Positions 11,798 through 24,243 of a DNA stretch of 64,000 nt are shown here, piece by piece. Source of the stretch: Numida meleagris (lineage: Eukaryota; Chordata; Aves; Galliformes; Numididae). The translations under genes and the position numbers were made by a program. Below the pieces are notes generated by a model. It worked only from the letters and a program-made list of their open reading frames with translations, was not told where the DNA came from and searched no databases. Position 1 is the first letter of the stretch, and each line of letters starts with the position of its first letter. The stretch spans positions 49,349,620 through 49,413,619 of the forward strand of contig NC_034411.1 of assembly GCF_002078875.1 (NCBI RefSeq). Direction: 5' to 3'.

Positions 11798-13726
11798 AAC
11801 ATTTACGTTTCCTTGGTCACCATAGAAAATGAAACACAGAAGGCAATCAGCATCAGATTCATTCTTAAAGGCAGCAGTGGCTCAAAAGCTCTAGTTTTGT
11901 TCAGAATTACTTGAACTAATCCCCCAAAAGGTGTCAGGAGTTACGAGAGCTGTGAGCCACCTACCTTGTCCTTGCCTGCATGCCTCGCTGTAACAGCCAG
12001 AGGCCTCAGTCGTTGCTTGAACTGCTGCAAGAAGGATCTCCCCAGGAATATACCCTGTTCAGAGGAAAGTCTCCAGAAAATAGCTCACTCTCATCTGAGG
12101 GCTTTGGAATATTCCCTCCTACATGTGAAGCTCCCATGGAACTGTTCTTGGCGCACAGCAGCCATAGGGCTGGAGAGCTGGGCTGAGTTAGATTCCTCCA
12201 GCCACACCCAGGAAGGATAGACTCTCCTTGAACAGAGAAGGAAAAGCCTTCTACAGACTCCTGAGTCCGTTCCTCCTCAGCTCATTAATAGCCATAACTT
12301 CTGAGATTTCTCCCATTGCTCAGGAACAGACTTACAGACAAAGACAGCTTGCTAAACTACATCATCAGATGCAAACAGTACTACATGCCTTAGAAGAGAG
12401 TTTTTCCTCACAGATCACAATCATGTAATGAGACCAGCTTGATCAGAACCTGTGAAGCTTATAAGCAAGTGTTATTGCATTAAAATAAGAAAGTATTTTT
12501 GGGTGAAAAATCATGCACAGTTGTTTAATAGATAGCAAGTTGTCCACTGGCATGAAAACTAACAATGGCAGAACTTTTTCAAAACAAGCTCAATATAAAT
12601 TTTCCTTTAAAATATGATGAAAGCTTTACAGAATGCAATATTCTTGTTAAGAGAACCAGCCTGGGGGAAGATAGGCTCATCCCTGCCTCTAGCTTTTCAT
12701 TTCCAGTGTGCTCTGAAGCAGGTCTTGATGTTTTACCCAGGATGAACATTATCTTGTTCTAACCAGTGGGAGTTTTCCCACAGATTTCAGACATAATGAA
12801 GAAAAACAGATGAGGAATCCCAGACTATCAGCCAGATGTTTCTTCACAGAAGTCAAGATAGCACAGAGATGTAAAATGACAACGGCAAAGCAATCACTAT
12901 GAATATGCCAAGGGGATGGGTGTGAGAAGTTACTGATTTTCATTTCCCTATAAAACACAAATGACTTCAAATTAGCAAATCACTTCTGCTCTGCTAGTCA
13001 TGATGCAGAAAGACTCATCACATTCACTATAGGGTAAATCTCTGCAATAAATGCAGGAATGCAAAGAAAGAGTTGCATTAGGCTGAAATATTTTATGGCA
13101 GAATATAGCCTCAGTATGGTGATTATCATATAGTGCTGATTACTTTAATTTCAATCAATATCTTTTAGGCATTTCCAAGAAGGAAAAAGTGGGAAAAAAT
13201 CTCCATCTTAAAATATTTGCTGATATGTTTTTGTTTGTTTATTGTCGTTGATGTTTTATTTTTAGGGTTTTGTTTTGTTTGTTTATTTTGTTGCTGTTGA
13301 TATCTCAACAGCCTACTCTTCCAGGCAGGAATTGAAATTACAAAGCAAAACCTATGTTCTGAATTAAATGATCAGTGCGGATTTAAGTTTGTCCTAATTC
13401 CATTAAGACATCTAATAAAACCTGTAATTTAGATTAATAGCTTTGAACAGTTCTATGTTGCTATACTACCTGAAAAAGCAAAACCCTTTCTAATAAGGGT
13501 ATTGTTTTCATCATAGTCCTTCTGACAGTATCTAGATGAAAAACTCAGGAGATGAGGGATGAATGCTGATGGACAGAAGTAGCACATCTCATGGATTTCA
13601 CACATTGGAATGTAAGTAAACAAGTATAATTTTTAAAGGAAAACATGTGGAATGAAGTGGAAGCTGAACAACAGCAAATGTAGCTACTCATTTAATTTGA
13701 AACATCAGCTGAAAGCTTACACAGGA
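11798..13726. other. Non-coding stretch between two CR1 copies
   Basis: No supported gene. The region at 11960-12250 is less AT-rich and carries overlapping 84- and 68-codon runs in different plus-strand frames. Neither resembles a known protein. A GTTT/T-rich patch lies at about 13228-13299. Confidence 0.5.
13228..13299. repeat. GTTT/T-rich low-complexity block
   Basis: The stretch is rich in GTTT, TTTG and TTTA steps, with no purine-rich interruptions beyond single G or A bases. It is simple-sequence DNA. Confidence 0.55.
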
Positions 13727-14517
13727 CTATGAGGTTTAATGAATCCAGTTGCAAGATCTTGCATCTGGGTGTTGAAAACCTCCACTATCAGAACAAGCTG
13801 GGGGACGTAGGGATGGAGCACAGCCCTGCCAAAAGGACTTGGGGTTACTGGTGGATAGGAAGCTGGACAAGAGCCAGCTGTGTGCCATCACAGCCCGGAA
13901 AGCCAACCGTATCCTGGGCTGCATCAAATGAAGTCTGGTCAGCAGGGTGAGGGAGGTGATCCTGCACCTCTACTTTGTGCTAGTGAGACCTCACCTGGAG
14001 TACTGCTTCCAGATGTAAAGCTCTTTGTACAGGAGAGACATGGACCTGCTGGAGCACATCCAGAGGAGGGCCACAAAATTGATCCAAGGGATGGAACACC
14101 CCTCCTACAAGGACAGGCTAAGAGAGCTGGGGCTGTTCAGCCTCGAGAAGAGAAGGCTCCAAGGAGATTTGAGAGCGGCCTTTCAGTATCTAATGAGGGG
14201 CTGTAAGAATGAAGGGGACAGATTGTTTATCAGGGTCTGTTGTGATAGGACAAGGGGAAATGGTTTCAAACAGAAAGGGGAGATTTAGATCAGAGATAAG
14301 AAGTTTTTTTTTTTTACCTTTTTATGATGAGGGTGTTGAGGCACAGGAACAGGTTGCCTAGAGTGGTGGTGGATGCCCCATCCCTGGAGACACTCGAGGT
14401 CAGGCTAGACAGGGCTCTGAGAACCTGATCTAGCTGTAGGTGTCCCCGTTCATCGCAGAGGATTTGAACTAGATGACCTTTCATAGTCCCTTCCAATTCA
14501 AACGATTCTATGATTAT
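13727..14517 (+). mobile_element. 5'-truncated CR1 LINE with 3' tail (plus strand)
   Basis: Homology begins at the MRFNESSCKILHLG codons (family norm MRFNKxKCKVLHLG). It continues through the [11 protein letters not shown] region, the leader VRPHLEYC region (now frameshifted), [45 protein letters not shown] at 14042-14180, the DRTRGNG motif, and the 3' UTR. It ends in a CR1 tail (GATTCTATGATTA) at about 14517. Several frameshifts and stops break the reading frame, for example a stop after GCIK and one inside the RHGP block. It is moderately old, and close in type to the copy at the right edge of the window. Confidence 0.93.
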
Positions 14518-16084
14518 CACAAAAATTACTGTCACAAATCTTTATTTAGTTTCATTACATCATTTTCCAGCTGTGGATCTCAAAGTAACAAGGTATTACA
14601 AGGACAGGTTTATCAGGTCACTGTGAGCCCTTCAAATGTATGACTAAAATCTTGCCACTAGACAGCAGTATTGCTTATCCCTCAAGTATACTCCCGCCTA
14701 CATTCTGTCTTCTTCAAGTCTTTCCTTTCGCAAAGTAAGTTAACTTGGCTTCCTGATCGTTATATCACTTCATGTTGTCTTCATCTGCCTTCTAAATATA
14801 TTAAGTGTATATGTAATATATATTACATATATTAAACACAGTAGACAGTGACCAAAGTTACCTGGTTTGATTTTTTTGGTAGATCGTGTTTCGTGTAGTA
14901 CCTCCTAAATAGTGAATCAGAAGACCCTAAAAACATGTATTTAAAACTATACACATGCTAATGTAATGCCAGTTGTCACATTTATATAAATTCTCCTATA
15001 ACCATGCATTTAAAGGTCTGCACAAATGTGTATTTACATCTAATCTCTAACTCTGTGAAATATAGCCTCAAGCTTATTTAATCTTTGCTAAAATAATTTG
15101 CTTTGAATTTTGATTGCTATGGGTGTATACAAAATAGCTTAAACAGTAGAAATCTTAGTAAGAAATCTACTAATAAGATAGCAAATATATATTGTAAAAT
15201 AAATATTTCCACTTGTCTTTTCTGATTGCCTTTTGTGGTGGCAATAAAGATGTAGTATTTCACTACCAATTAGACTTCTGGGAATCACAGGACGTCAATT
15301 TTTCCAGAAGACAATAATTGAGTCTTTCAGAAGATGCTGCATTTTCACCTGAAATACACCTGTAGACTAAATATAGGTTTTAATTTTCTTAGTTGCTAAA
15401 ATGAACATTTCAGCTCACTTTATATATAAAGCCTTCAGTTTCTGAAGTATTTCTACAATGTAGAATGAACATAATATCTTAATATCTTGACCAGCGATTG
15501 GAATCTGTAAAAGCAACTAGGTGCTATTTTAGAAACTCCAGAAATGCATGGCATATTCTTTAGGATGACACACTATAATTCTCTTCTTTGTTTATACATT
15601 TCGGCATGTGATTTCTGCTATAATATCCGCAAGTACATTTTAATTTATCCTAATTTATAGAATAACTGTTGCTGAATACCATGTCCAAAAGCATAATTAA
15701 GTTATTTAGTATTAGTCATCTGGTATAAAATAAAAATGAGAAGAAATAAAGAGACTCTTTTAAAGACAAAGTGTTTTACATGAATGTATTATACATAGGT
15801 ACAGGTCTCAAAATATTCCATAAGAGTTTCTTATTTTCTTTCAAAGAAGTGTGCTTTTTTGCTCATTTGGACAGTTTTCATCATTTTCACAAATGCTTGT
15901 CATATATTGAGTGAACATGAATAACTTCATATGCATATGATCAACTCCAAAACATGAAGCTGTTCAGATTCTTGATTGGAGTTTTAATGGACCTGAGAAA
16001 CACACAGTAAGTATTGCCTAAGTAATTTTTTTTTAATAGTTGCAAAGATATTTCCTAAATTGTTTGTTTGAAGTCACAAATGAA
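14518..16084. other. AT-rich non-coding stretch
   Basis: No gene or element recognised. It includes a 24-bp perfect palindrome at 14808-14831. Confidence 0.55.
14808..14831. repeat. 24-bp perfect AT palindrome
   Basis: TATATGTAATATATATTACA continues to TATA, giving a 24-base sequence identical to its own reverse complement, with the centre between 14819 and 14820. It could form a cruciform or be a TA-repeat relic. Confidence 0.85.
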
Positions 16085-16430
16085 AGACAAAATTGATAGG
16101 GCCAGTGTAATGCTATAACGTCATGGAAAGTACAGTGACAGTAGCAGGATACCACAATCCTAGGCCAGCGCAAATGAGAACAAGCCCAAATACAGCAGTC
16201 AGGGACACAGAAACAAAGGAAGAAAAACTGATTATCTTTCAAAGGCCCCCAGTAGGCAGAGATCTCCAACAAGGTACCCTTGCCTCCACTGCCAGCCCTT
16301 AAATGAGGTCTGGGAAGGGGTGGATCCTGGCTCCACCCCTTCTGGTCACTCAGGTGCATGCAAAGCTCTGGGTTGGCCCTGCTTTCCCACCACATGCTCA
16401 ATAACTAGCTCAGGCTGTGACTTGCATTTC
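16085..16430 (-). mobile_element. Solo LTR-like element, family copy A (minus strand)
   Basis: The part at about 16225-16425 aligns to 31180-31430 (copy B), and more weakly to the reverse complement of 59554-59815 (copy C). Exact words shared with copy B are CCCTTAAATGAGGTC (16296-16310) and CCTGGCTCCACCCCTTC (16326-16342), at nearly the same spacing (30 versus 29 bases). Read on the minus strand, the CATTTAAGGG motif sits about 110 bases from the 5' edge, as a TATA-like box would in an LTR promoter. I recall this GC-rich module as a common chicken LTR, but did not verify the family name. The left edge is uncertain. A 122-codon stop-free run on the minus strand is incidental. Confidence 0.6.
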
Positions 16431-19400
16431 CACTACAGCCAGGAAGACACAATGCAAAGAGAAATGCCCAGAAGTCAAGAGACACCTGATATCGGAGTTC
16501 CACATGAAACTGTCAAGATTTTGTTTCACAGAAAACAAAACAAAAAGGATGAAAAATCTATTCTCAAATCTGTTCTCAAAAGTTCTCATAAATAAATATT
16601 ATTACTCCTTATCTATTTTTTTCTGATAATTCTTAAAGTGTTTTTATCCATGATAAAATTTTTTCATATAATACTAATTTAATTATTTTCTATTCCATCC
16701 CTTTCACTGGATATCGTATAGGTTTTCAACAAATACCTTTAATAAAAGGAAAGTGAATTGATATCTATGTAATAGCAGTGCTTGGAATAACACATTTTGA
16801 AATGAAGTAGATCCATATAAGAAAACAGCATTAAAATAAACTTAATTAAAAATATATTCTTATTTTATATTAGTATTGAATTTGAATCTCTGTACTTGTA
16901 TACTATTAAAGATTAATCTTGTGTTGTACAATTACCATGCTTCAGAAATGTTTCCAGTGCAAGTATTTTCTCAAGTCTGAAAATATTCATGAGGTAATTC
17001 TGCATATTGCTGACTACTTGTGGCTGCAACTGTGGGGTAAAAAGGTTAAAAGCAAAAATCAGGATAACTTGCAGTAGAATATTATATGTCTATTGCTTTC
17101 CAAAAACGAACAAATCAATAAAAGCTTCAGCTCTTCATAGGAAGTATCAAATCAATGAAGACTGAAGGTTTCTTCTGTTATGCTTCAGTAGAGATTTTCA
17201 CCTCACTTGAGATGAAAAAAAATCTTGACCTGAAGAGTTGAGTTGAATTTTAATTTTCAGTTCAAAATCCTCTGACATATATTGTTACTTCTTTCTTTAT
17301 ACACACACTCTATCAATGATAGGCTCTACTGAGCTTTGTGGTAGCTGTGAACTCAGCCCATTTGATCTTGACACTTGCTGTGTTTTAACTTACTTTGTAC
17401 TGAAGACTGACAGTGTAATCTGATGAGTCGATGGGAATGACGTGCCACTTCTGACAGATGTACACAAACTACAGTACTTTAACAGAATTAGAGCTATACT
17501 GCAGTGTGTGTATTTTTCTTCTTCCTCTTCCTTGAGGGCTATGTGTAAAAAGCATCTCAACACTCTCTTAAACTGTTCCTTTTTCAGATGAATGAAAAGT
17601 AAGTTAGAGAATGTAAGACAGATCTCTTCCTGGAGTACAAGGGAAGCTGAAGGATGCATAAACATTATTTCTGATCTAAAAAAATTCCTGCAATTTTTTT
17701 TTTGTGCAAAACCCATATATCATGCCCAAAGATACATCTGAGAGTGGGGAAGTCAAACAAAAATGTTAAAGGTACACACAGAAAATGGTCTGAGCACTAT
17801 GTCATCAAAAAAAGAGCCATGTAAAAATGTTTAGGGTGATTGGAGGTATCATTATCTTACATCCTCACAGCGTGCTGTGACACTGTGCGCATATTTCAAC
17901 TTAGCTCTCAGATGGGCTGCACTTTCCCATCATGTATACTCTTGATATTTTGCCACTGGGAATATGAAAGCAAAAGTTCCTTTCTGGTTAGTGAAGCAGC
18001 TAGCCTAATTGTGGTGAAAACAACCACCAGGTTTCTCTTCTGCCTTCAAATGCACAGAAATCCAGATCACTTTATAGATTACTGCTGTTTTGGGCACAGC
18101 TTTATCTGTGCTCTTGCTATATATGTATTTTTTTTAATGTTGAGCTTCCATCTCTACAAAACAACTAGATAGAGACTTTTCTAAAATACATTTCCAAAAT
18201 ATCAACAAATTTACACAAAAAGGGGGGGCACAAATATACAAATTACTGTTAATATTGCAGAAAAGTGTCACACGGACCAGCTCCTGACATCACTCAGTCA
18301 CATAATCCCACTGATATCAGCAAATACTGTTTTTAAGTTAAGAAGCAATGCCTTGACTACATTTTTCCACTCAGACTGAGCATATGACTCACAGCAATCA
18401 ACTTGACAAACAACATCATGTTTTCTAGTCATGAATAATTAGTGATTAAGCTTTGATTATACATTTGTCTATCATCTGTGATTCAAGGTGTGGTATATAC
18501 CTGCGATTTTGTCACATGGTACATCTCACATATATGTAAGTGTGTGTTAAGTAATTTGTTATTCATGCTGTGTGCTAGGTATTTTACTTACACTATGTTA
18601 TTTTTGCTCTCTAAAACTCTTTAGAAAAGGTTAAAACTCAGTACACAAACATCAATGCAAACTGAGGCTTGACCAAACATTTGTGACATTTTCATTTATA
18701 ATACTCTCCTGATAAAAAAATAGTGAATCACATTGTCACCAAATTAGTTGTTAAATGCATTAGAAAAAAATTATTTTTTTTTTCTCAAACAGACATTCAC
18801 AAGCAGTTTCTCCATATTCTTTTTAAAATGATTTTTGGTTTAAATTTTTTTTCTTGAAGAAGAGGACTTTGGATTTTTACAGAAAATGTAATTCTTATTT
18901 CAAGATTATTTCAGAAGGCAAGAGTAAATTTTCTTTTTTCTAAAAAATAATTTTATATATGAAGCACAATCTCTTCTATTTCTTACTCATCACTATTTTC
19001 AGGACATATAAGTAAAATTTTAATATGTATCTACTGTCACTAGAAATTAGATTTTCTCAGTTATTACTTCACAGTTTTAATGAGGTGATAATGCTTCTTT
19101 GTATAATTCAAGAGCCAGCTGGATACTTCTTGTCCTTGTTGCAGTAGCCTGATGTTAATTCAGTCATTTCTTTTGATGTGAGAAGAGCTGTATTTGAAAT
19201 TTGCCAATTTACTGTACATTACTCGTCTGTTGTGACATAGCAAATTTGGATGACTGCTACTTCAAAATGAATGCAATACACTCTCATATCATTTGTCCCA
19301 TATAAATTCCCACTTACCAAATCTCATTTAAGTGATCATAGTGATTTATCTTCCATTAGACACATATACACACGCACACACACACAAAGAGAGAGAGATT

Positions 19401-22400
19401 AACCATCTCTTTTCTCTCGTTCTCTAAATCTCAAGAAATTCCAAACTGTTAAAGACAGAAGCCAAGAATGTATGCAAACAAGGTTCATAAAAACTGTAAT
19501 TTTGATTAAATTAAAGAATCATTTGTAGCAGAGATAGAAGAGTTAAAATACAAGCAGGAAAGGAGAATAATAATGCTTCCTCTTGTCAGGGTAATCAAGC
19601 ATATTGTTGCCTGAAGGGATAAAAACAGGAGTTAATAACATACAATGGGTGTTCCTTCAGTTTTATGTCTTTTCTAACAGCCTATTTTACCTCCTCATCT
19701 CAAAGTGAATGAGGTTGTAATCTGCTGGTAATTCGGAGTCCTACTGATGGTGTCTCTGAAATGAAGAACTTTTCAGTGTAATGAAAGGTTGTACAATCGG
19801 ATATCTAGCAAGGAGATAACAGAATAAATTCTTTGTACCTCACTCTTGTCTGATACATGTGTTTGAGTATGGTTTGAGGTGGGATTTCTGAAAGATTTAC
19901 TCTGTTATTAATTAATATTTTTCAGACTGAATTGATTCTATGAACTGATCAGAAGGAAAATAAAAGGACATGTCTAAACTGCGACGTTTGAAGGAATATG
20001 AAAATGTACTAGGGCTTATTGAATTTAAATACCATCCCTTTTCTTCTCCATTCCCTTTCTCCTTTCCTTTTCTCTTCCCCCCAAGTTCTTAAAAAATAAA
20101 AAAAAAAATTGCTTTTACAAATGGAAGAAAATGATGCACGTGTCATGGAAAATGGAAAATATTTAAAAAATCTTAAATTTTATATTTAATATTAAATTTA
20201 AATTATCTAGGAAAGTGAATACTTCTAAATATTAATACTTTTTTAGTGTTCAGTTACAAAATTTACTTTCACATTCTGTTGAAATGTTTTTGTAGATTAG
20301 AAAAATTGCAAATGACCTTATTTGCAATGTGTTCTACCTTTTGAGTCTTGCTGGATTAGAAAAGGCAGCATGAATTTGGGATTATGTTTTACATGTCCTG
20401 GTGTTCAGCAGGTGAATATATCTGAGCGTTGGGGTATTAGGTTTAATGTTCTAAGAGTATGAAAAAAAGGCCATGATGGTTGAGTCTTGTCCGTGTATAC
20501 AGGTTATTGGCCCTGGCTCAGGCCCATGCACTGAGAATGATACTGTACACAGTCCAAAACTGTGGTAGCTTGGATAGTCAGCAGGCAGTCCATGAGTTTG
20601 CTCTCTGTCCCTGTTTAATTCAGAAGTACTCACAGAAACAGACAGCATTTCTAAAATGACATTCATCCCAAGATCTATGAGAAGAAGGTGGTAGGGTAAA
20701 GGCTTATCATGTCAGGTAGCACAAAATACAGTGGTCAATGTATGCATTGGTGATCTGCAGGGCAGCCCCAGAAGGATGCTTGTCCTTAAAAACCAGCTTT
20801 CACACCTTTGGCAGCTATGTTGCTATATGTATCTGTACTCCCAACTATGCACAGCTGGGAGTGAATGTTGCATACTCCAAACACCTGAGCTCTCAGGGTT
20901 TGTGTTTCAGTGGTAGCAACACTGTTTAATTTGCAGCAACATTGTTTCCTCACACAAACAGGGATGTGCCTTGAAGTGGAATTCGAACCTTTTATTATTT
21001 GGCACTGAGCACTTCCTGAAGATCTGTTTGCTCATGAGGTGAAAATAGATGTGAGGTTTTTGTGTTTTTTTTTTTTTGGTGCCATTAATAAGATAATTTT
21101 AACATAGTTTGATAATTCATTTTAGGATTTAAAATAACTCTGAAAAAAATGTTTTACTTTACATTTTTGAGGTTATTGCAAGCCTGTTTTGTCTCTATCT
21201 CAATGCTGATTTTTTAACCTAACACACTTTTTTCCCCCCAAATTACAAACCAGCATGTGCCTCTGAGACACATCTTCACAATCAGAAAGGTTTCATTCTC
21301 TTAGCATGGCAATTATGTTGATTATTTCTATGTGTAGATAGACCCAGTCATGCTAATGCGTTTAATTACTTCTGTCACATTAAAATGGTTGGGTGGGATT
21401 TGCTTAGACTCTGGTTGTGCCATTTGTCACAGCTGTCTGTTGGACGGGAATTATTGGACAGTCTGATTAGTATGATGATTAATGTCTGGAAGAATACTCT
21501 GCCAGGCACCAGAAAGCCTTGGTATTTTATTTTTTATTTTTTTAAGATAGTCAGAGAAAATTAGAAATGCTAGCATACTTGCTTTAGAAAATAATTCAAG
21601 TGCTCTCCAAGATGTCTTGAAAACAGCTGAGCACTCGACAGGAGAGCTATCCATTTGCCAGAAGCTGCGTACCTTAAAGTGGTAAAAAAAGCTGCTAAGG
21701 GAACTGTAGAATATATTTAATCTTGCTTTGACCCAAAAACTGGGTAGAAGAGAGATTTTTCAAAGGGAGAAGTGAAAAATTAATAGAGATAAGCAGAAGG
21801 ATTGCACTGTGGACTGCAGATCTTGATGACATCAAGACTAGCATGGAGATGATTCTGTTGGAAGAGCTACTGCCTCTGGTTTTAGTTATGGGAGCTCCTG
21901 ATCATACCTGTCCTCTTCTGGGATAATTCTCCAAGAGTAAGCAGTGCCAAATCTAGTTGTAATGTAGGGAGAACGCAAGAGGAATCCAGTTTCAAACTGT
22001 CCTTGGGAAAATATGCACAGAAACTTAAAAGGAACAGCCTCCAGAGGCTACACCAGAAATATAAAACTGGCTTAAAATAATTTAGAAAGCAAACCATGAC
22101 TATTGAAATGAGAGTTCAAGCATAGAATAGCAAAGAGTGGAAAGTTTGGGGCAAATATTTGATCTAGAGGAGGAAAAAACAAAAAGAGAGACATAAATCA
22201 CTACAAATGGCTGATTTTTGTGGCTGTGAAGTTTTTTACTTGGGTTATTTTCCACAAAAATGCACACAAAATTTAACAGAAATAATGTTATTTGAAAATA
22301 TACTTTGGAAGACTAACAAAATATCAAGATATCAGGCTTCTAGTGTCACTCTTACAAAATAAATATTTAGTAGAGTTGACTCACCCCATTTAGGAGTACT

Positions 22401-24000
22401 AATATAAAAGATGAATAAATAAATAAAAATGAATGTCAGGAGGAAGAACTGTGACAGCCTAGGAGGATGCAGCAGATAAGCTGACAATCTAGGGAAAAGT
22501 CCCCAGAAATCCCCAGAAAGAAAGAAAAGATGATACAGTATAAGAATGGTAATCTACAACGTTTGGAGTCACTCAGTAACATACTTTTCCTCAAGGATAA
22601 AGAAACATTTTCACTAATGTTCTTGTCAAAAAGAGCTATTATGATTATCATCTGATATCTTCTGTATTTTAGATGTAATTCCTTGTCTTGTAAAATAATA
22701 GATTGAGTTTGCAAGCAGATACATCCCAATATCAATTTTCAAATAACCTCCACTTTTTATATGACTTCTATAAGGGAAAATTCTAGAAATATTACAGTTA
22801 ATATAAAAACTTGTTTTCTCACCCAGTGGAAGACCTTCCAACCTAGGAGAAATGCCTTGCTTCTTGACTCTCCCTGAGGATTATGAAATACTCAGAAAGG
22901 AAGTGAAACTTAAGAATGTTTAAGAAATGAACCTGTGTTATGATCCTTATTATTTTGGTGGATAAAAGTATACTAATACTATAAAATATTATACAGGAAA
23001 GTGTCTTCTTGGTGACTGAAATACCCGCTTTGGGTTGACCTACCAGTTTACAGGCCCAGAGACACAAGGTGGTGAGAGACTGTCATCCACAGAAGAACAA
23101 CCTGTGAGAGAACGCATCATCTGTAAGAGGACTTATAAGTCTTATCCACTAAAGCTAAGTGAAGGAGAACAAGACCCAGCTCTGACTATTGCAGAGTCTA
23201 TACAGGAGTATTGAAGCTGTGAGCAGATAGATTACCTGGTGTACAAGAGCAATCAGGAGTAGAGAATGAGGCAGAAGTCCTCCACCATCTGCTACCCAAA
23301 GCAGCTACTCCTAGAGTAAGTTCTGTTCCCTCTTACCTTGACACATCTTTTATTCAGTCCACTACATATGTCTCACTTCCATTTTCCATCATTTCAAAAT
23401 GCTGATGGCTGATCATTAAAACTATTGGCACTATAAAGCATGGTATTCAAAGGCTCAAAATTCAGCTAACTCAAGTATGGTTGATTCCTCTCCAAAGTTT
23501 GCTTTCCATTGAGATAATAGGTTATATTATCAGCCTCTCTCCATTTCTTTCCTATATTGGAGTTGTTTAAAATTAAGATTTTTTCTTACACAGACTATGA
23601 AGAATAGTTTCACTTCTCCATATTAAATAGTAGATAAATGTTTTTCTCTTGCTCTCGCTCTCATTTTTGCTGTAACTGACATGAACATAAGTGTTATCCT
23701 GCACCCACTCTGAATTTTATGCAGTAGAATTTAATTTTGAATGGATTTCTTGATTAAATGTTAACAGAATGTTCCTTTTGCTTCTGAACTAACACTTTCC
23801 CTTTGCTGCTTCTGTGACAGATAGATCATGTAGTGAGTAACTCCCTTGCAACTAAATTTTTAATACAGGTTATCTTAAATCCAATAGCTGTTAACCATTA
23901 TCTTATTTGAGAAGGACTAGAATGATAGGATTTTTTTGTCACATGTCAACACTGAGGATGATATTGCACATAAAAATTAAAATATCTTAAAATAATAGGT
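16431..24000. other. Long AT-rich non-coding stretch
   Basis: About 7.6 kb with no recognisable exon or interspersed repeat. The longest runs are about 110 codons (17840-18172, plus) and 108 codons (17390-17716, minus). Neither resembles a known protein. A mixed CA/GA microsatellite lies at 19361-19398, and several A/T runs are present. Confidence 0.5.
19361..19398. repeat. CA/GA microsatellite
   Basis: An imperfect (CA)n run passes directly into (GA)n (CACACAAAGAGAGAGAG). Such compound dinucleotides are common in birds and often length-polymorphic. Confidence 0.75.
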
Positions 24001-24243
24001 ATCATAGAATCATAGACTAGTTTGGGTTGCAAGGGACCTCAAGGATCGTCAGGTTCCAAGCTACTTGTCATAGGTAGGGTTGCTAGCTGCTAGATCAAGC
24101 ACTAGATCAGATTGCCCAGGGCCCCACCGAACTGGGCCTTAAATACCTCCAGGGATGGGGCATCCACAGTTTTTCCATCAACCAGAACTCCTAAGTTCTT
24201 CTCAGTAATGGCTGCTCTCAAGGAGTTCTTTTCCCAGTTCGTA
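24001..24243 (-). mobile_element. CR1 LINE 3' end with internal deletion (minus strand)
   Basis: Read on the minus strand, the element ends in the CR1 tail (ATCATAGAATCATAG at 24001 on the plus strand is the reverse complement of the ATTCTATGATT tail), preceded by the GGTTTGGGTTG-type and GGGATGGGGCATCCAC-type 3' UTR blocks. At about 24167-24175 the sequence jumps to a block (24176-24243) that normally lies about 450-500 bases further 5' in ORF2. That block is the region coding for the 'KDLGVLVDG' stretch, seen here as AGAACTCCTAAGTTCTTCTC. The intervening ORF2 C-terminus is absent. Confidence 0.85.

Noticed and set aside
16033..16401. 122-codon minus-strand frame
   Set aside because: Lies inside LTR copy A, and the same interval in copies B and C is not open. 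Incidental.
20978..20989. GGAATTCGAACC, reminiscent of a tRNA T-arm on the minus strand
   Set aside because: No matching T-stem, anticodon arm or acceptor stem around it.
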